DNA of 64,000 nt, from the NCBI GenBank assembly GCA_949126835.1, contig OX421497.1, positions 2,348,271 through 2,412,270 on the forward strand, written 5' to 3'. Positions within the stretch are counted from its first letter, which is position 1. Each line of letters begins with the position of its first letter. This DNA is from Anisus vortex (lineage: Eukaryota > Mollusca > Gastropoda > Planorbidae). This document shows, piece by piece, positions 52,901 through 63,435 of this stretch. Under the pieces are notes generated by a model, which was not told the DNA's origin, did no database searches, and was given only the letters and a program-made list of their open reading frames with translations. The translations under genes and the position numbers were made by a program.

Positions 52901-55900
52901 AACTCACATCACATCTGCAGAAAGAAGAGCTTTGAAACAAGGTAAACATGCCAGTCAGAAAGTGCATTTCTGTTAGGAAAGGACTTTGAAATCTGTTGTA
53001 AGACAAAATAGGGATGTTAATATCTGTTTCTTTTCAAAACCAATTCTTCCTTTCTTCTAAGTAAGTTAAGATTGACCTATTTCCCATTGTCCATGCAGCG
53101 AAAAACCTTAAAATATGTCCTTTTCAACATATATTTTAAATATGTCAATGTGGTTTAATAAAAAATATATAGGCATAGGAACAACAGTTGACATATCTTT
53201 TGTGTACATTATGTTAGTTGATATGTATGTTGTATGGGTTGAAAAAATGCAATTGTTCATGAGTGAAGTGAACATGTTAGTTGATATGTATGATGTATGG
53301 GTTGAAATAATGCAATTGTTCATGAGTGAAGTGAACGGCAGAGTAATAGAAAACTCCAGGTTTGCCGTTTAGCGAGCCACTGCAGGACCTACATAAATAC
53401 TTAAAAAGGTAATGACCAAGTTGACTGGAGTCACACACATAAAAAGATCAGGAGCTATCGAATTTGATTGGTCAATAGAAATAGATGACACACTCTTAGA
53501 GAAATTTACATAAGCTTTACACGTAAATGAATGAACCCTGCAATTCAATTAGAACTTGGTGAAGTCTTAAAAAAAATTGTTGACTTTGATTGAGGGGAGT
53601 CAAATATCTGAATTATCATGAATTTAGACTTATTTAATGATACAGATAAAACGATGTTACAAGTTGCACAAATTAATAGCCGACAAGTCTATCTCTGTGT
53701 TTAGAACAATCAGCGTCTGCTAGAAAAGCCAGTTTTTTTGCATCTCAAATACGTTATTCATAAGGAAGTGCTGAGACTCCAGTTAATTGAAAATCATATT
53801 TGATTTGTTGTAGTCAGTACTGTACCCAAGTACCCAAAAGATAATTAATCTTTGATTAAAAAAAAACAATTGATCTATCTAACACTTATTGTGGTTTGCA
53901 AGGCATTTAATTAGCTTTGTATCACTCCAAAGTGGTTAATTAAAAAAAAATTAATCCAGCACAATAGAAAAAAATTGTGAACAACACATGTAAATCTTTG
54001 TCTTCCAACTAAACTGTAAATCACTTTCAAAAACCATTTTTAGTTTTGAAACTGTTTGAGACAAATGTCTCTTATACTGACAGACATGGGAGTTGTCTCC
54101 ATTTGTATAGCAAAAATCTTTCCATTCGGGTTGCATGTTTAGTTTGGCCATTTTTCATATTGTCTTCCGCTGTTCTACTAATAAGTCATGAGGAGCTAAC
54201 TCTGATAATTGACATACCGGTGTCTGAACAAGTGCTACCATCTTCTTCTTTTTCACACCCCTTGACCTGGTGGCTAATAACCTACATAGAAATAATTTTG
54301 CTTAGCGATATTGTCAGCAGGGTCAGCATACTCTGCTTAATACATATAAGTACTCTTTCTTCAAGAGTGGCATTAGGGCATGGAATGGGTTGCCTGAACA
54401 AACCAGGAAAACCAGTAACTTAACATCATTCAAAACATTAATAAAAATGCAAGACTAGACTCGGACCACGGATGAGCGTAGGACGCAATAATCTTCTTTA
54501 TAAAAGGAGCGTCTGTAACACATAAGATAAGATAAGGTAGTCAGCAGACGTCAGCATAGGGTTGTCAATGAACTGGGGCATTGATGCCACCGGTTGAAAA
54601 TACCCACACTAGCACAACAGTCCTGAATAGACTTGATGAACTCTGTGTTGCTAGAATCTATAAACAATTCTGACTGATTCTCAACACATATGCAGGAATC
54701 TTGGAAAATTCAAAATGAATACACCAAGTTATTTTTACTTCTTCTTCTCCTACATTAACCAGCCTGCAGAGCTGTTTTCTCTCTTGCACCCAATGCCAGA
54801 CAAATATATAAGTATTTTGTTTTACTTGATTTGTATTTCTGTATAGTGTGTTGCTAATGGTAGGTTGAGGGAGAAACGATGTATCTCTGCGGTTGTTTAA
54901 CTTGGGGGATCAAGTAGGAAGTGGTTTATCGTTTCAGTCGTTAGGGAGGAGGGGGAAAATTTACTCTAGTTAGTTAATGGGTCGTATTTTTTATGTTTAG
55001 ATCTGGGAAAAAATCTTAGCCTACACTAGGATTCGAACCCAGGACCTTCGGGTCGCCAGTCGAATGTGCTTCCGCTCGGCTACAGTGCCCGGTGTAAACA
55101 CTAAAAAGTAATTTCATTTAAGCTTAACCCTTTAACTGCCATAGTTTTTTAAATATAAATATTGGCTGACTTTACATATGTTTACCATTTCTTTATTTAT
55201 TTATGACATCGGTGTGACATTCTCTGTATTTAAGTGTACGGAAATGATGCCGTCGATGTGGCGATTTTTAAGGGGTTAACCAAATAAATATTTGAGAAGG
55301 TATAACTTAAAGTTGTGGTTTATTTTCTCCAGGCTTGAACTGCCAGTGTGTGAAGAGCATTAAATTTGACATTACCAATGACAAGGGGTGTGCCCATAAA
55401 TTTGAAGAAATGATCAGACAGGTGGCACCACTACTTGGCAGACAATGTGAGCATTCAAGATCAGGTAATGATTTTCTAGTCTTAACTATTCAGTCATAAA
55501 TTTGCACACATTGTATCTATAGCATTAAAGGGTACCTGTAATTTTTCATAGGTGTACTTTTACTGGCTTATTGACTAAAAATGTTGTTCTTAATCTCCTA
55601 AAACATTAACAAAATGAAACTAAAATGTTAAAAACAAGTAGACCAAAAAATGGATTAATAAAATTTGCATTTTAAATTGCTTTTTTAAAAAAACAGTAGC
55701 ACAAAAGTATCAGCGTATGTTTAGCACAAGAAATTTAGTTATATTGCAACAAATTTTCAGTTTCCATTTTTTTAATATATTTTTTTTTACTTTATTTTTC
55801 CGTTATTTTAATTTTTGTTTTTGAAATTTTCTTTTCATTTATTATAGAGCCCAACCATTGCCTAAGTAAATCACAGCCTGGAGAGTTGTCTCCCCCTCCT

Positions 55901-58900
55901 CGTGTCTGCCTGGTCGGCCTGCACTGTTGTGGAGACCTGACCCCTGCCGTGCTGTCTCTGTTTGACTCCGTGAGCTGTGTCCAGTCCATGTGTTGCGTCT
56001 CCTGCTGCTACCACAAAATGGCTTGCTCTCCAGGTCAGCGGTTTGCAAGGATACATTTAAAAGGGACAAACCTTTAAGGCCATTATGGCCAAGAAGTGTA
56101 GAGGTTGCCAGTGCTTTAGGTTGTATACTGTTGGGGAAGAACTGACTTGATTTGTCAAGTTAGGGAAATTTAGGGAAAAAACTGACCAAGGTTTGGTAAG
56201 GTTTTTGTTTATAATAATAAAAACATTTTTTTATCTGTTTGTTTAATAGCCTATTTACCCGAGTTGAAGAAGAATTAAATGACACCTATTGGCTTAAATG
56301 CTTATGTTATTTTTCATTACTGTAAAATTGTATTCTTACGATATCAAATTATAAGACCTGTTACATTGAGAATCATGAGGACATCATTCTTTCTCTCTCT
56401 GTCTGCAGTGTCTGGGTCTTTCAGTAATTTTCCTATGAGCAGCATGGTGAGGAATCAATTCTCTGACTACATGAAGCACAATACTTCCTGGCATATATCT
56501 CCTTGTACTCTAAGACTTGGAGCACAACAGACCAGGTAATTCATTAACCCTTAAAGTACCGACCTACTTATTTGCGATGTATACCTTCAGTCCCAGCCAT
56601 TATTTTACTAATTATTCCCTCCATCCCAGACATTATTTCAGAATGGCTGAGACATTGATAGGGTTCCGAAATTATTTGTTTACTTTTTTTGTTGGTAAAC
56701 ATTGATGATAACACGAAGAGATTAAATCGCTAGAAACATAATAACTTACCTTATTAGAATAAAGTAATTGTATTCATTCGTAATAATAATCCATAAGAAA
56801 AAGTCTCATCAACGTGTACCGCCATAATAACGCAAGGTAATTCCGTAGTGTCCATTAGGACCGCACTCAATAATTGGTCAATTTTCATAATTTAAAAAGC
56901 GAAATAAAATTCAACTATTCAGCTATCGAATAAATATTCTGCCCGAGACTATGGTGAAAGGTCAAATCCTTTATTTTGATCTTTAAATAGACACCCTTCC
57001 TTGAGGGAAATATACGCTTCTGGTATTTTAGGAGATTCGTTTTCGGAGGGAAATATACGATTCTGGGTTTGAGGGAAAGAAATAGTTGGAGGAATAAATA
57101 CGCGACAGGGGCTGTACGGGTTAATACATTAAGGAATAAAACTTCAAGGTAGTTAAGTAAAAGTATCCCAGTCAGAGCATTTTGTTAATAATACTTTGTC
57201 TAATCCAATATGGTTATATATTCTACACTATTCTTGAGTACTATGTAAAATGCACATTAAAGAAATTTATAATTCAAAGAAAAAAATATCCATGGGGCAT
57301 AGTAGCAGAGTGTCAAATCCTGTATCAGGTCTGGAGGGTATCCCTGAGTCTACCCAGCTCTGAAGGGTAACTGACTTTAGTTGGGGTAAAGTAGCAATGG
57401 CTGCACATTATGCTGGTCACAGAAATATTTTAGTTGGGTAAAGTAGCAATGGCTGCACATTATGCTGGTCACAGAAATATTTTAGTTGGGTAAAGTAGCA
57501 ATGGCTGCACATTATGCTGGTCACAGAAATATTTTAGTTGGGTAAAGTAGCAATGGCTGCACATTATGCTGGTCACAGAAATATTTAAAATCCGTATTGT
57601 TTCTATGAATCCCAGGTCAAGCTGGCAGAACCAAAGTGAGGCAGACCACAGGAAGCACACGAGACATGTGGCTTACAGGGCACTCATAGAATTAGTCGGT
57701 GAGTCCTTCTATCATCTCTGTCATTTCACAATCACCTAAGTCATTTTTTTAGTGTTTTGAAAAAACTATTTTAAAAAAACTTCTGTTATGTTACTTTAGT
57801 GCATTTAAAAAGAAAACTGTTTTTCTGAATGGTTTAAGACAGGGTCATCAACCTATGGCACGCGTAAGAGAGGCCCAAAAAGTCTATTCAAGTCTCTTCT
57901 ACAAGAAATTTAGTGCTACAGCAGGATGACTTTTAGGCTGTTGGCACGCTGAATGAATTAGAAATCCTACTTTGGCACACTGTTTTCAAAAGGCTGCAGA
58001 CCCTTGGTTTAAGATATGGGTGATTTGCCAAATAATAGAAGACTGTTTAAACTTAAACTATAGGCTACATTTCCAAATGGCAATAGCCACAGGAAAATTA
58101 GAAAAGAAAAAAACCCTGTACAATGGAAAAAAGGGTCATAGTCCTTTGTTAAAAGTGGAATAAGTCTAAACTACAAAAGTGTGACTGCTGTTTTTTTTCT
58201 TCCTGTGTGGTCTTTAAATCAAAAATCTTTGTTTATATGTTTTATTTTATAGATCTATGTGGGTTTATTTGAGTCATGCTATTTTAAAAAATGTTAGGTT
58301 GTGGATTTTCATTGCTAGTTCAAGTAACCCATTTTATGTCTGAATGCCAACTTGGAAGAAATAGTAATTTATTTTTTTCCTGTCTAGTTCAGGCAACCCA
58401 TTCCATTATTAAATGCCACCTTGGAAGAAATAGCTAATTTAGTTGAGTTTTCCTAGGCCGAAGGGCTAATGCCCAAATGGCTGCTGGAGCAAGATGATGA
58501 TGAAGTTGGTTTTTCAGAGTTGTTCAGACAACCGATTCTAAGTTCAAATGCCACCCTGAGAAAGGGTGGTATTTCTACTTAACTTAATATATAAATATAT
58601 ATACTGGATCTACAACTTTAGATAAATTAACCATCAACCATCTTTCATTTTAGTGATTGCAGAGTAGACTAGAGAATTAGCATTATAAGAAATTGATATA
58701 GTAACTCAAATAGATAGAGTCCACTCGCAATTGGTTTTGTTTTTTTATTGTACTAAAAAGGTAGAAATATCAGAAAGAGTTTAGACTCAATGATAAAGCA
58801 GTAATGTGAAGCTACACTACCACTTCAGCTTTAGTTAAATAGAGAGTGTATGCTTGTTGGTTGACCCATTCTATACATATATAGATCATTACAAATTCGG

Positions 58901-61774
58901 GTCTGTGAAATAATAAACTCGATGAATACTTAAAGAAGAATTTAACTCTTTCTCTCCGGATCGACAATACCAGCGTCAATTTGTTAAAATACTTTTATTT
59001 TGTTAATTTTCAGTGCTATTCTTTTTATTTTACTCTTACATAAATCTAGAATGATTTTACTTGGAATAACATCTGGATTTATGTTTACATTGTAATTTAA
59101 TTTTTATTGAAAAAAAAGCATTTTTATGGATTTGTTTTTCACCCATGTAGGGCCGTGTATGGTGGGTAATGATAATAAATGATAGAAGCGGGCTTTATAT
59201 TTATATTTGTAAAGAAATATTTGTTTTTAATTGTGAAAAAGGGTATATATTTTAGGAAAACAATGTAGTTAATTAATTTAGGAATGTATTTATTTTTGGT
59301 GTGAGCCTTGGAATTTGTGTTACATAAGACTTTAGTGAGTAATTTTTGTCTTATATTTTTGTTTTTGAGATTATTTTTTAAATATAAGTTACACACGATA
59401 TTATATTCTCTGTAAGGAGCTTTTAGTTTCCTTTAATTCAATTCCAAATATGATATTGTCTGATTAAAACCAAAGGAGTTATTAAGATTTGAAGATAGCA
59501 ATAGTAATGACAAAAAGAAAACAAAGGATAATTCCGTCAGAATAGGGAAAATAATTCCGGAAAGAAAGAGTTAATGCTTGAACTTGTGTACAATAATTAC
59601 TTTCAACCTCACTGGTCAATAATAAGTAGCTTCCTTGGAGCTAAGCAAAAATCAACAATAACTGCTCCAAAGCATGATTTATATAGATTTTTAATGCAGA
59701 AAGTACTGGAATGGATTTTCGATTACAAAAGAAAAAACGCACTAGATAGTGGTAGAGACTATGACATGAGAAAAAGTGTTGTGTCATTACTTCTTAATGC
59801 GATAACAAATGCATATAAGTACACTTTCTTCCCAAGTGGCATTCGGGCATGGAATTGGGTTGCCTGAACAAACCAGGAAAATCAGTAATTTAACATCATT
59901 TAAAAACAGTAATAAAAATGCAAGAGTAGCCTCGTACCACGGATGAGCGTAGGACGCAATAATCTTTTTTATAAAAGGAGCGTCTGTAATGTATTAGATA
60001 ATAAATAACTACCTATACAATTTTCCTCTGCACCGAGATTAAATGTAAATAAATAACTCTGCATGCACTAGAGAGACAATGCTATACACATATAACAATA
60101 CACATATACATATGACTTTACTTTCTAGTTTGTTCTAATTAATAGAATGTGTGACTCAATATCACAATAGATACTGGTGAGCTAATGAATTGTTTATTTT
60201 ACTCTCAGTTGATCCAGATTTCCCAGATGTCAGGAAAAGAGTTAGAAAATGTGATTTCAAATCCTTCCCTGATTTTTTAGATTCTTTTTTTCCTATTTGT
60301 GAAGAGATGGATGGTAAGTTTTTGTGTGTTTTTTTTTTAATTCAAATGTTAAGAGATCAAGGTTAATTACTGAATAATGTTGAACACTTTTCCTTAATTA
60401 AATCTTTATTTAGGAAGAAAAATTTGTTTAACCAAAGACTATAATAAGATGGACAGCTTGTTCTATTTTTACAGCTTAAGTATTGTGTTTTCCGTGCGCA
60501 GCCAAAAATGCTGTCCTAAATGACTCCTAAACGTGTCTAAAGACTTCCGCTGTGTACAACTTTCAATTTTGATCTCAATTTTTCATTGATAAAATCAATG
60601 CAAATCACTATAAACAGGAAGTCTAGAGGACCTGGTGCGATTGGAAATTTCCGAAACAGGAGATTTTGAGTCATCAATTTGATCAAATAGCAGAAATATA
60701 AAAGCAAGTGGTCCATCTTATTGTAGTCTTTGGCTTAAGAAACTTAGTGATGGGGTTGGAAAACTTTATTTTTACAGCATTTAAATTAAGTCCGTAGTTT
60801 AAAGTCCTCTAAGCTACGAAATTAAGGGAAGTAGATGTCAATCAGATAGGTATTGGGTTGCTACTCTGTAGAATTCTGGTTCAAACCCTAGCAAAAAACA
60901 TGTCTTTCTTTCTCAGGACTGGAGGGTGTGCCGGTCACACAATCCCCCTAGTTTTCTGTGGTCACAGAAACTGGGGAACGCTGATTCACCGGCCCCTTAT
61001 AGATCAATTTGGTCCGAAAAGAATTACCGTATTTTATTTTAACATAAGGTTTAAATAAGTATGTGTTCTTTGTTTTTAGATAATGTAGCTATGGCGTACA
61101 GAGGCAAGCTGACAGATTTATATGCAAAACATGAACAAGACATCAGTTTAATAGAGATTTTTACAGTAAGTAACATTACTAGTGTACAAATGGATTCCAA
61201 CTTGTATAACGTTTTAGGAAAGAATGTATTACAGCATACAATATAATTATATATAAGCATACAAAAATATATCACAGGCATAGGAAGAAGCTGAATACTG
61301 CTGCTTCCCAATCTGCTTAGCGGTGACCTTGGTTTATCGTATCTTCATTTATCATTAATTCTCTTTCAGTTTTTGTTTAGATAATGTTTTATAGTCAGTT
61401 CAGTTAATCATGCCTCAATAATCGTAGGATGCAATAATCTTCTGTATAGAAGTAGCATCTACAACTTATAAGATAAGAAGATAGGATTCATCTATATTTG
61501 TTTTGTTTACTTATGTTTATAATTTATTTATTCAGTTTGGATCGTGTGTATATTTGTGTGATGTATTGATATTTACACACATCTTAATGCTTACTGTCCG
61601 CAGTGCCTGCAGGTGATGATACAGCCAGTAGTAGAAACTTTAATCCATAAAGACAGACTGCAATGGCTTGAAGAAAGAGGACACCAGAATGCAAGGATAG
61701 ACCCACTGTTCGATGATGGGATATCACCACGAAACTTTGCCATTGTGGCATGCAAGGATAGTTTTTCTGTTTAA
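49910..61774 (+). CDS. METTL25B-like: METTL25/METTL25B-type methyltransferase, 11 coding exons
   Basis: Exons: 49910-50041, 51348-51425, 51634-51858, 52836-52941, 55333-55464, 55848-56033, 56409-56535, 57616-57698, 60209-60313, 61080-61165, 61604-61774. All introns are GT/AG and phases agree, giving 476 residues, close to METTL25B (about 475) and shorter than METTL25. The N-terminus has the W-rich start (residues 1-70). MNPKKRHEVARM precedes SAM motif I, VDVGSGLGYL (139-148, split by intron 3). GLHCCGDL lies at 248-255, CCYHKM at 277-282 and SPRNFAIVACK at 461-471. These are marks of the Methyltransf_32 family; the substrate is unproven. The ATG is supported by an upstream in-frame TAG. Exon 1 has a weak donor (GTTTGT). 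The last residues and stop come from a tandem repeat. Family membership is near certain; METTL25 versus METTL25B is not. Confidence 0.92.
50131..50372 (+). mobile_element. SINE family B in intron 1
   Basis: Box B GGGTTTGAATCC near 50174; body GGTAAAGTAAAAGCAG and TGGCCACACAA. AAGTATTGTTA flanks it on both sides (50120-50130, 50373-50383), an 11-bp target duplication. Confidence 0.85.
50470..50590 (-). mobile_element. LINE coding fragment in intron 1
   Basis: The sequence resembles 32640-32760 of the CR1/Jockey-group LINE (TTCTCTTTATCTTTACAAAG, ACTTTAGTATTAAACCA), same orientation. Confidence 0.6.
50591..51347. other. Remainder of intron 1, with a GC-rich repeat fragment
   Basis: A GC-richer patch at 50900-51120 (CTCACACGCGACCGCCC to CGACTCTTG) looks like a retroelement fragment of unknown type. 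The rest is AT-rich. Confidence 0.4.
51477..51572 (-). mobile_element. RTE-type LINE 3' tail in intron 2
   Basis: CTTACTTACCTGATGCCCAC and TATGGGCCACCAAC are the complement of the end of the RTE element (near 49270-49320). It fills about half of the 208-bp intron. Confidence 0.75.
52168..52452 (+). repeat. Second, uninterrupted copy of the 0.28-kb repeat (intron 3)
   Basis: It aligns with 46112-46140 plus 49322-49590 and so shows the pre-insertion state of the RTE target. No coding sequence or clear terminal structure. Confidence 0.8.
53211..53336 (+). repeat. 63-bp direct repeat, two copies, intron 4
   Basis: 53211-53273 and 53274-53336 differ at a few bases. The unit starts ATGTTAGTTGATATGTATG and is open through both copies by chance of length. 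Confidence 0.95.
53337..54343. other. Intron 4 sequence, nothing recognised
   Basis: AT-rich; the 125-codon frame at 54046-54423 only enters LINE sequence at its end and is not a gene. Confidence 0.5.
54344..54536 (+). mobile_element. LINE 3' tail in intron 4
   Basis: A well-kept copy of the CR1/Jockey-group 3' end, from TATAAGTACTCTTTCTTC to the ATAAGATAAGATAAG tail. Confidence 0.9.
55010..55098 (-). mobile_element. SINE family B head in intron 4
   Basis: The complement shows the best-kept tRNA-like head in the window: box A TAGCCGAGCGG and box B GGTTCGAATCC. The body is absent. Confidence 0.85.
57295..57598 (+). mobile_element. SINE family B in intron 7 with internal tandem expansion
   Basis: GGGCATAGTAGCAGAG, CCCTGAGTCTACCCAGCTCTG and GGGGTAAAGTAG are family B words. 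The part from TAGTTGGG to CACAGAAATATTT is repeated four times. Confidence 0.8.
57378..57586 (+). repeat. 52-bp tandem repeat, four copies, just upstream of exon 8
   Basis: Units start at 57378 (53 bp), 57431, 57483 and 57535 and are nearly identical. The array ends 30 bp before exon 8. Confidence 0.95.
57699..58310. other. Intron 8, first part, nothing recognised
   Basis: AT-rich; no element defined. Confidence 0.5.
58311..58565 (-). repeat. Three tandem LINE-derived fragments in intron 8
   Basis: At about 58317, 58384 and 58512 the sequence TTCAGGCAACCCATTCCATT...AATGCCACCTTGG recurs with divergence, each the complement of the conserved LINE segment encoding RAWNGLPEQ. Confidence 0.7.
58566..59573. 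other. Intron 8, middle part, nothing recognised
   Basis: AT-rich; no coding signal. Confidence 0.5.
59574..59867 (+). pseudogene. 97-codon frame: unknown segment fused to LINE C-terminus
   Basis: The first 70 or so codons (LVYNNYFQPHW, DLYRFLMQKVLEW, RDYDMRKSVVSLLL) look like real protein but match no family I can name; a transposase fragment is possible. The end (YKYTFFPSGIRAWN) is the LINE C-terminus in the same frame. It lies in intron 8 and is probably a retroelement relic, not an exon. Confidence 0.35.
59800..60004 (+). mobile_element. LINE 3' tail in intron 8
   Basis: From GCATATAAGTACACTTTCTT through GGAGCGTCTGTAATGTATTA; a good copy of the CR1/Jockey-group 3' end. Confidence 0.9.
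60314..60864. other. Intron 9, first part, nothing recognised
   Basis: AT-rich; no element defined. Confidence 0.5.
60865..61020 (+). mobile_element. SINE family B, internally deleted, intron 9
   Basis: Box B-like GGTTCAAACCC at about 60880, GGACTGGAGGGTGTGCC, CACACAATCCCCCTAG and GGGGAACGCTGATTCACCGG. Confidence 0.8.
61400..61478 (+). mobile_element. Short LINE 3' tail in intron 10
   Basis: ATCGTAGGATGCAATAATCT, AGAAGTAGCATCT and ATAAGATAAGAAGATA follow the CR1/Jockey-group 3' end. Confidence 0.75.
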
Positions 61775-61968
61775 TGACGAGGTATTTCCAAGAAATGCGT
61801 AGCATGCAAGGATAGATCTTTTGCTTGATGACAAGATATCTCCAAGAACTTTTGCCCTCGTGGCATGCAAAGATAGTTGCTCTGTTTGATGACGGGTTTT
61901 CTTCCCAAAACTTTGCCCTCGTGGCATGCAAGGATTATACCACTGTTTGATGACAGGATATCACTGAA
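61693..61968 (+). repeat. 61-bp tandem repeat spanning the end of the methyltransferase ORF
   Basis: Units start at 61693, 61754, 61808, 61869 and 61930 (61, 54, 61, 61 bp, last partial), each beginning AAGGATAG or close and containing CTGTTTGATGA...ATATC...CCAAGAACTTTGCC...GTGGCATGC. The first unit is coding (LFDDGISPRNFAIVAC); the stop codon lies 19 bp into the second. Confidence 0.95.
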
Positions 61969-61974
61969 AAAATT

Positions 61975-62595
61975 TTTTGAGGCTTATTTATGCCAAATGA
62001 AGAACTTAAGGTAGGGTGGTCCACTTCCAAAAGAAGCTGTGTCCCCTTTTTTGAAAAAATTCTTCAAGAATAATAGTCTCTATGCTGATCTTTAGTAAAG
62101 GCCTCAAAAAGTTCAAAGTTTTTTTTTATTTTATTGGATAGAAAATATGAAATGCCTTTCAAAAGATTCTGAATTAGGATATAAAAGAGTCTATTTTTGT
62201 AAAATCAGTTTCAATTAAAATCAATTCAATTAAAAATGTCACATAGCGACGATTCACTTTTTTTTCTTCCAAACTGCGTCAAGTGTCAGATTAGACTTGG
62301 CTCTGTGTCATCCTGTACTTCCAGGTCAGTCAGTTACAGGACAAGCTTGTGACATACAAAGTGTCACCGCTGAATCCAAACGTAACTGGACTTCACAGTG
62401 AAGACTTAAGTCAAGACAATGCATTTATCTTAATATCTGAAATAATATGGATGGCCATGATTATTTCATTTACACTTGAGCTATCATTAAGGCTTCAACT
62501 TCAACTCTATACAAAGCTTGTAAGTTGAACTACAAACTATAGATTCCAGCAGAGACGACAAAGTAATTTTGGTATGTGCCGCTGCGTCTGTTCTA
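61975..62595. other. Presumed 3' UTR and intergenic sequence
   Basis: No further gene is recognised before the Harbinger relic; the polyadenylation site was not assigned. Confidence 0.45.
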
Positions 62596-62697
62596 CTTAA
62601 AGCACAAAGAAAACGAAAATGGTGGGTGAAACCTTGGATTGAAAGACAAACAATCTATGGAGCATACCATGCTCTTTAAGCAAACTGGAAGAGGAAG

Positions 62698-62795
62698 ATA
62701 CCAATTCTTTTTTTAACTTTTTGAGAATGGACATTCATCACTTTTGAAATACCAATTCTTTTTTTAACTTTTTGAGAATGGACATTCATCACTTT
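62698..62795 (+). repeat. About 50-bp tandem duplication inside the Harbinger relic
   Basis: TACCAATTCTTTTTTTAACT through GACATTCATCACTTT occurs twice in a row. Confidence 0.95.
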
Positions 62796-63139
62796 GAAGA
62801 GCTGCTTGCCATGATTGCTCCATCTTGCATAAGCAGTCAACAGTATTGCGAGAGGCGATCTCAACAAGAGAAAGATATGCACTCTCACTTCAATTTTTGG
62901 CTTCAGGTTGGTTCTTTTGTATTTTATTCAATTTAGTTTTTTTGTTACTTAAAGTTAAAGTCAGAAGTGATTTAATTTTAAAACCAATTTCTTTATAAGT
63001 TCAAATTATAACACAATCAAAATCTCTGATCAAGGCCCCCAACATACTTTATGAGTTATTACATTTTTATTTCAGGAGACAGCTATACAAAAGAATCACC
63101 TTTCAGCCAGGAAATACAATGGCTCAATAGCTAACTCCT

Positions 63140-63335
63140 AAATGATAGTATTGATAGGCCTACTTTTTTCTTGTATGATAAATGGTATGATAGTGTGCGT
63201 GAATGTCTATTGTGTTTGAGTACAAATGGTTCTTTAATATTGTTTTAAGAATGCTGAAAGACGGAATTTATGTAGTCAAGTCAAATTTCCATTTATTTGG
63301 ATCAATAAAGCAATCTTATCTTATCTTATCAATCT
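63140..63335 (+). mobile_element. 3' end of the second tail family, inserted in the Harbinger relic
   Basis: ATTTCCATTTATTTGGATCA and AATAAAGCAATC end in (TTATC)n; inverse copies are at 6600-6662 and about 6800-6870. The transposase pieces continue on both sides. Confidence 0.75.
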
Positions 63336-63435
63336 CTGCATTTCCTGTAAAGAATTGGTAGATGACAATTGGAGAAATCATCCCAGAGACATGTCCTGCT
63401 ATCACAAATGTTCTTAAAGACAATTACATGGTGGT

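Larger units (their letters stand above)
62596..63435 (+). pseudogene. PIF/Harbinger (HARBI1/ALP1-like) transposase pseudogene
   Basis: Broken pieces appear in the family's order: RKRKWWVKPWIERQ with TIYGAYHAL (62607-62678, then a stop); NFLRMDIHHFEELLAMIAP (second frame, about 62760-62820); STVLREAIS, RERYALSLQFLAS (third frame, about 62836-62905); GDSYT after an intron-like gap with a TTTCAG acceptor (about 63076); and IGEIIPETCPAITNVLKDNY (about 63370-63430). A tandem duplication (62698-62795) and a repeat insertion (about 63126-63345) add to the damage. In the intact family this is a DDE nuclease that moves DNA elements or, as HARBI1, a host gene. The C-terminal catalytic part is missing here. 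Confidence 0.75.

Noticed and set aside
54046..54423. 125-codon frame in intron 4
   Set aside because: Its end is LINE 3' sequence in frame and its start is AT-rich with no homology; chance frame.
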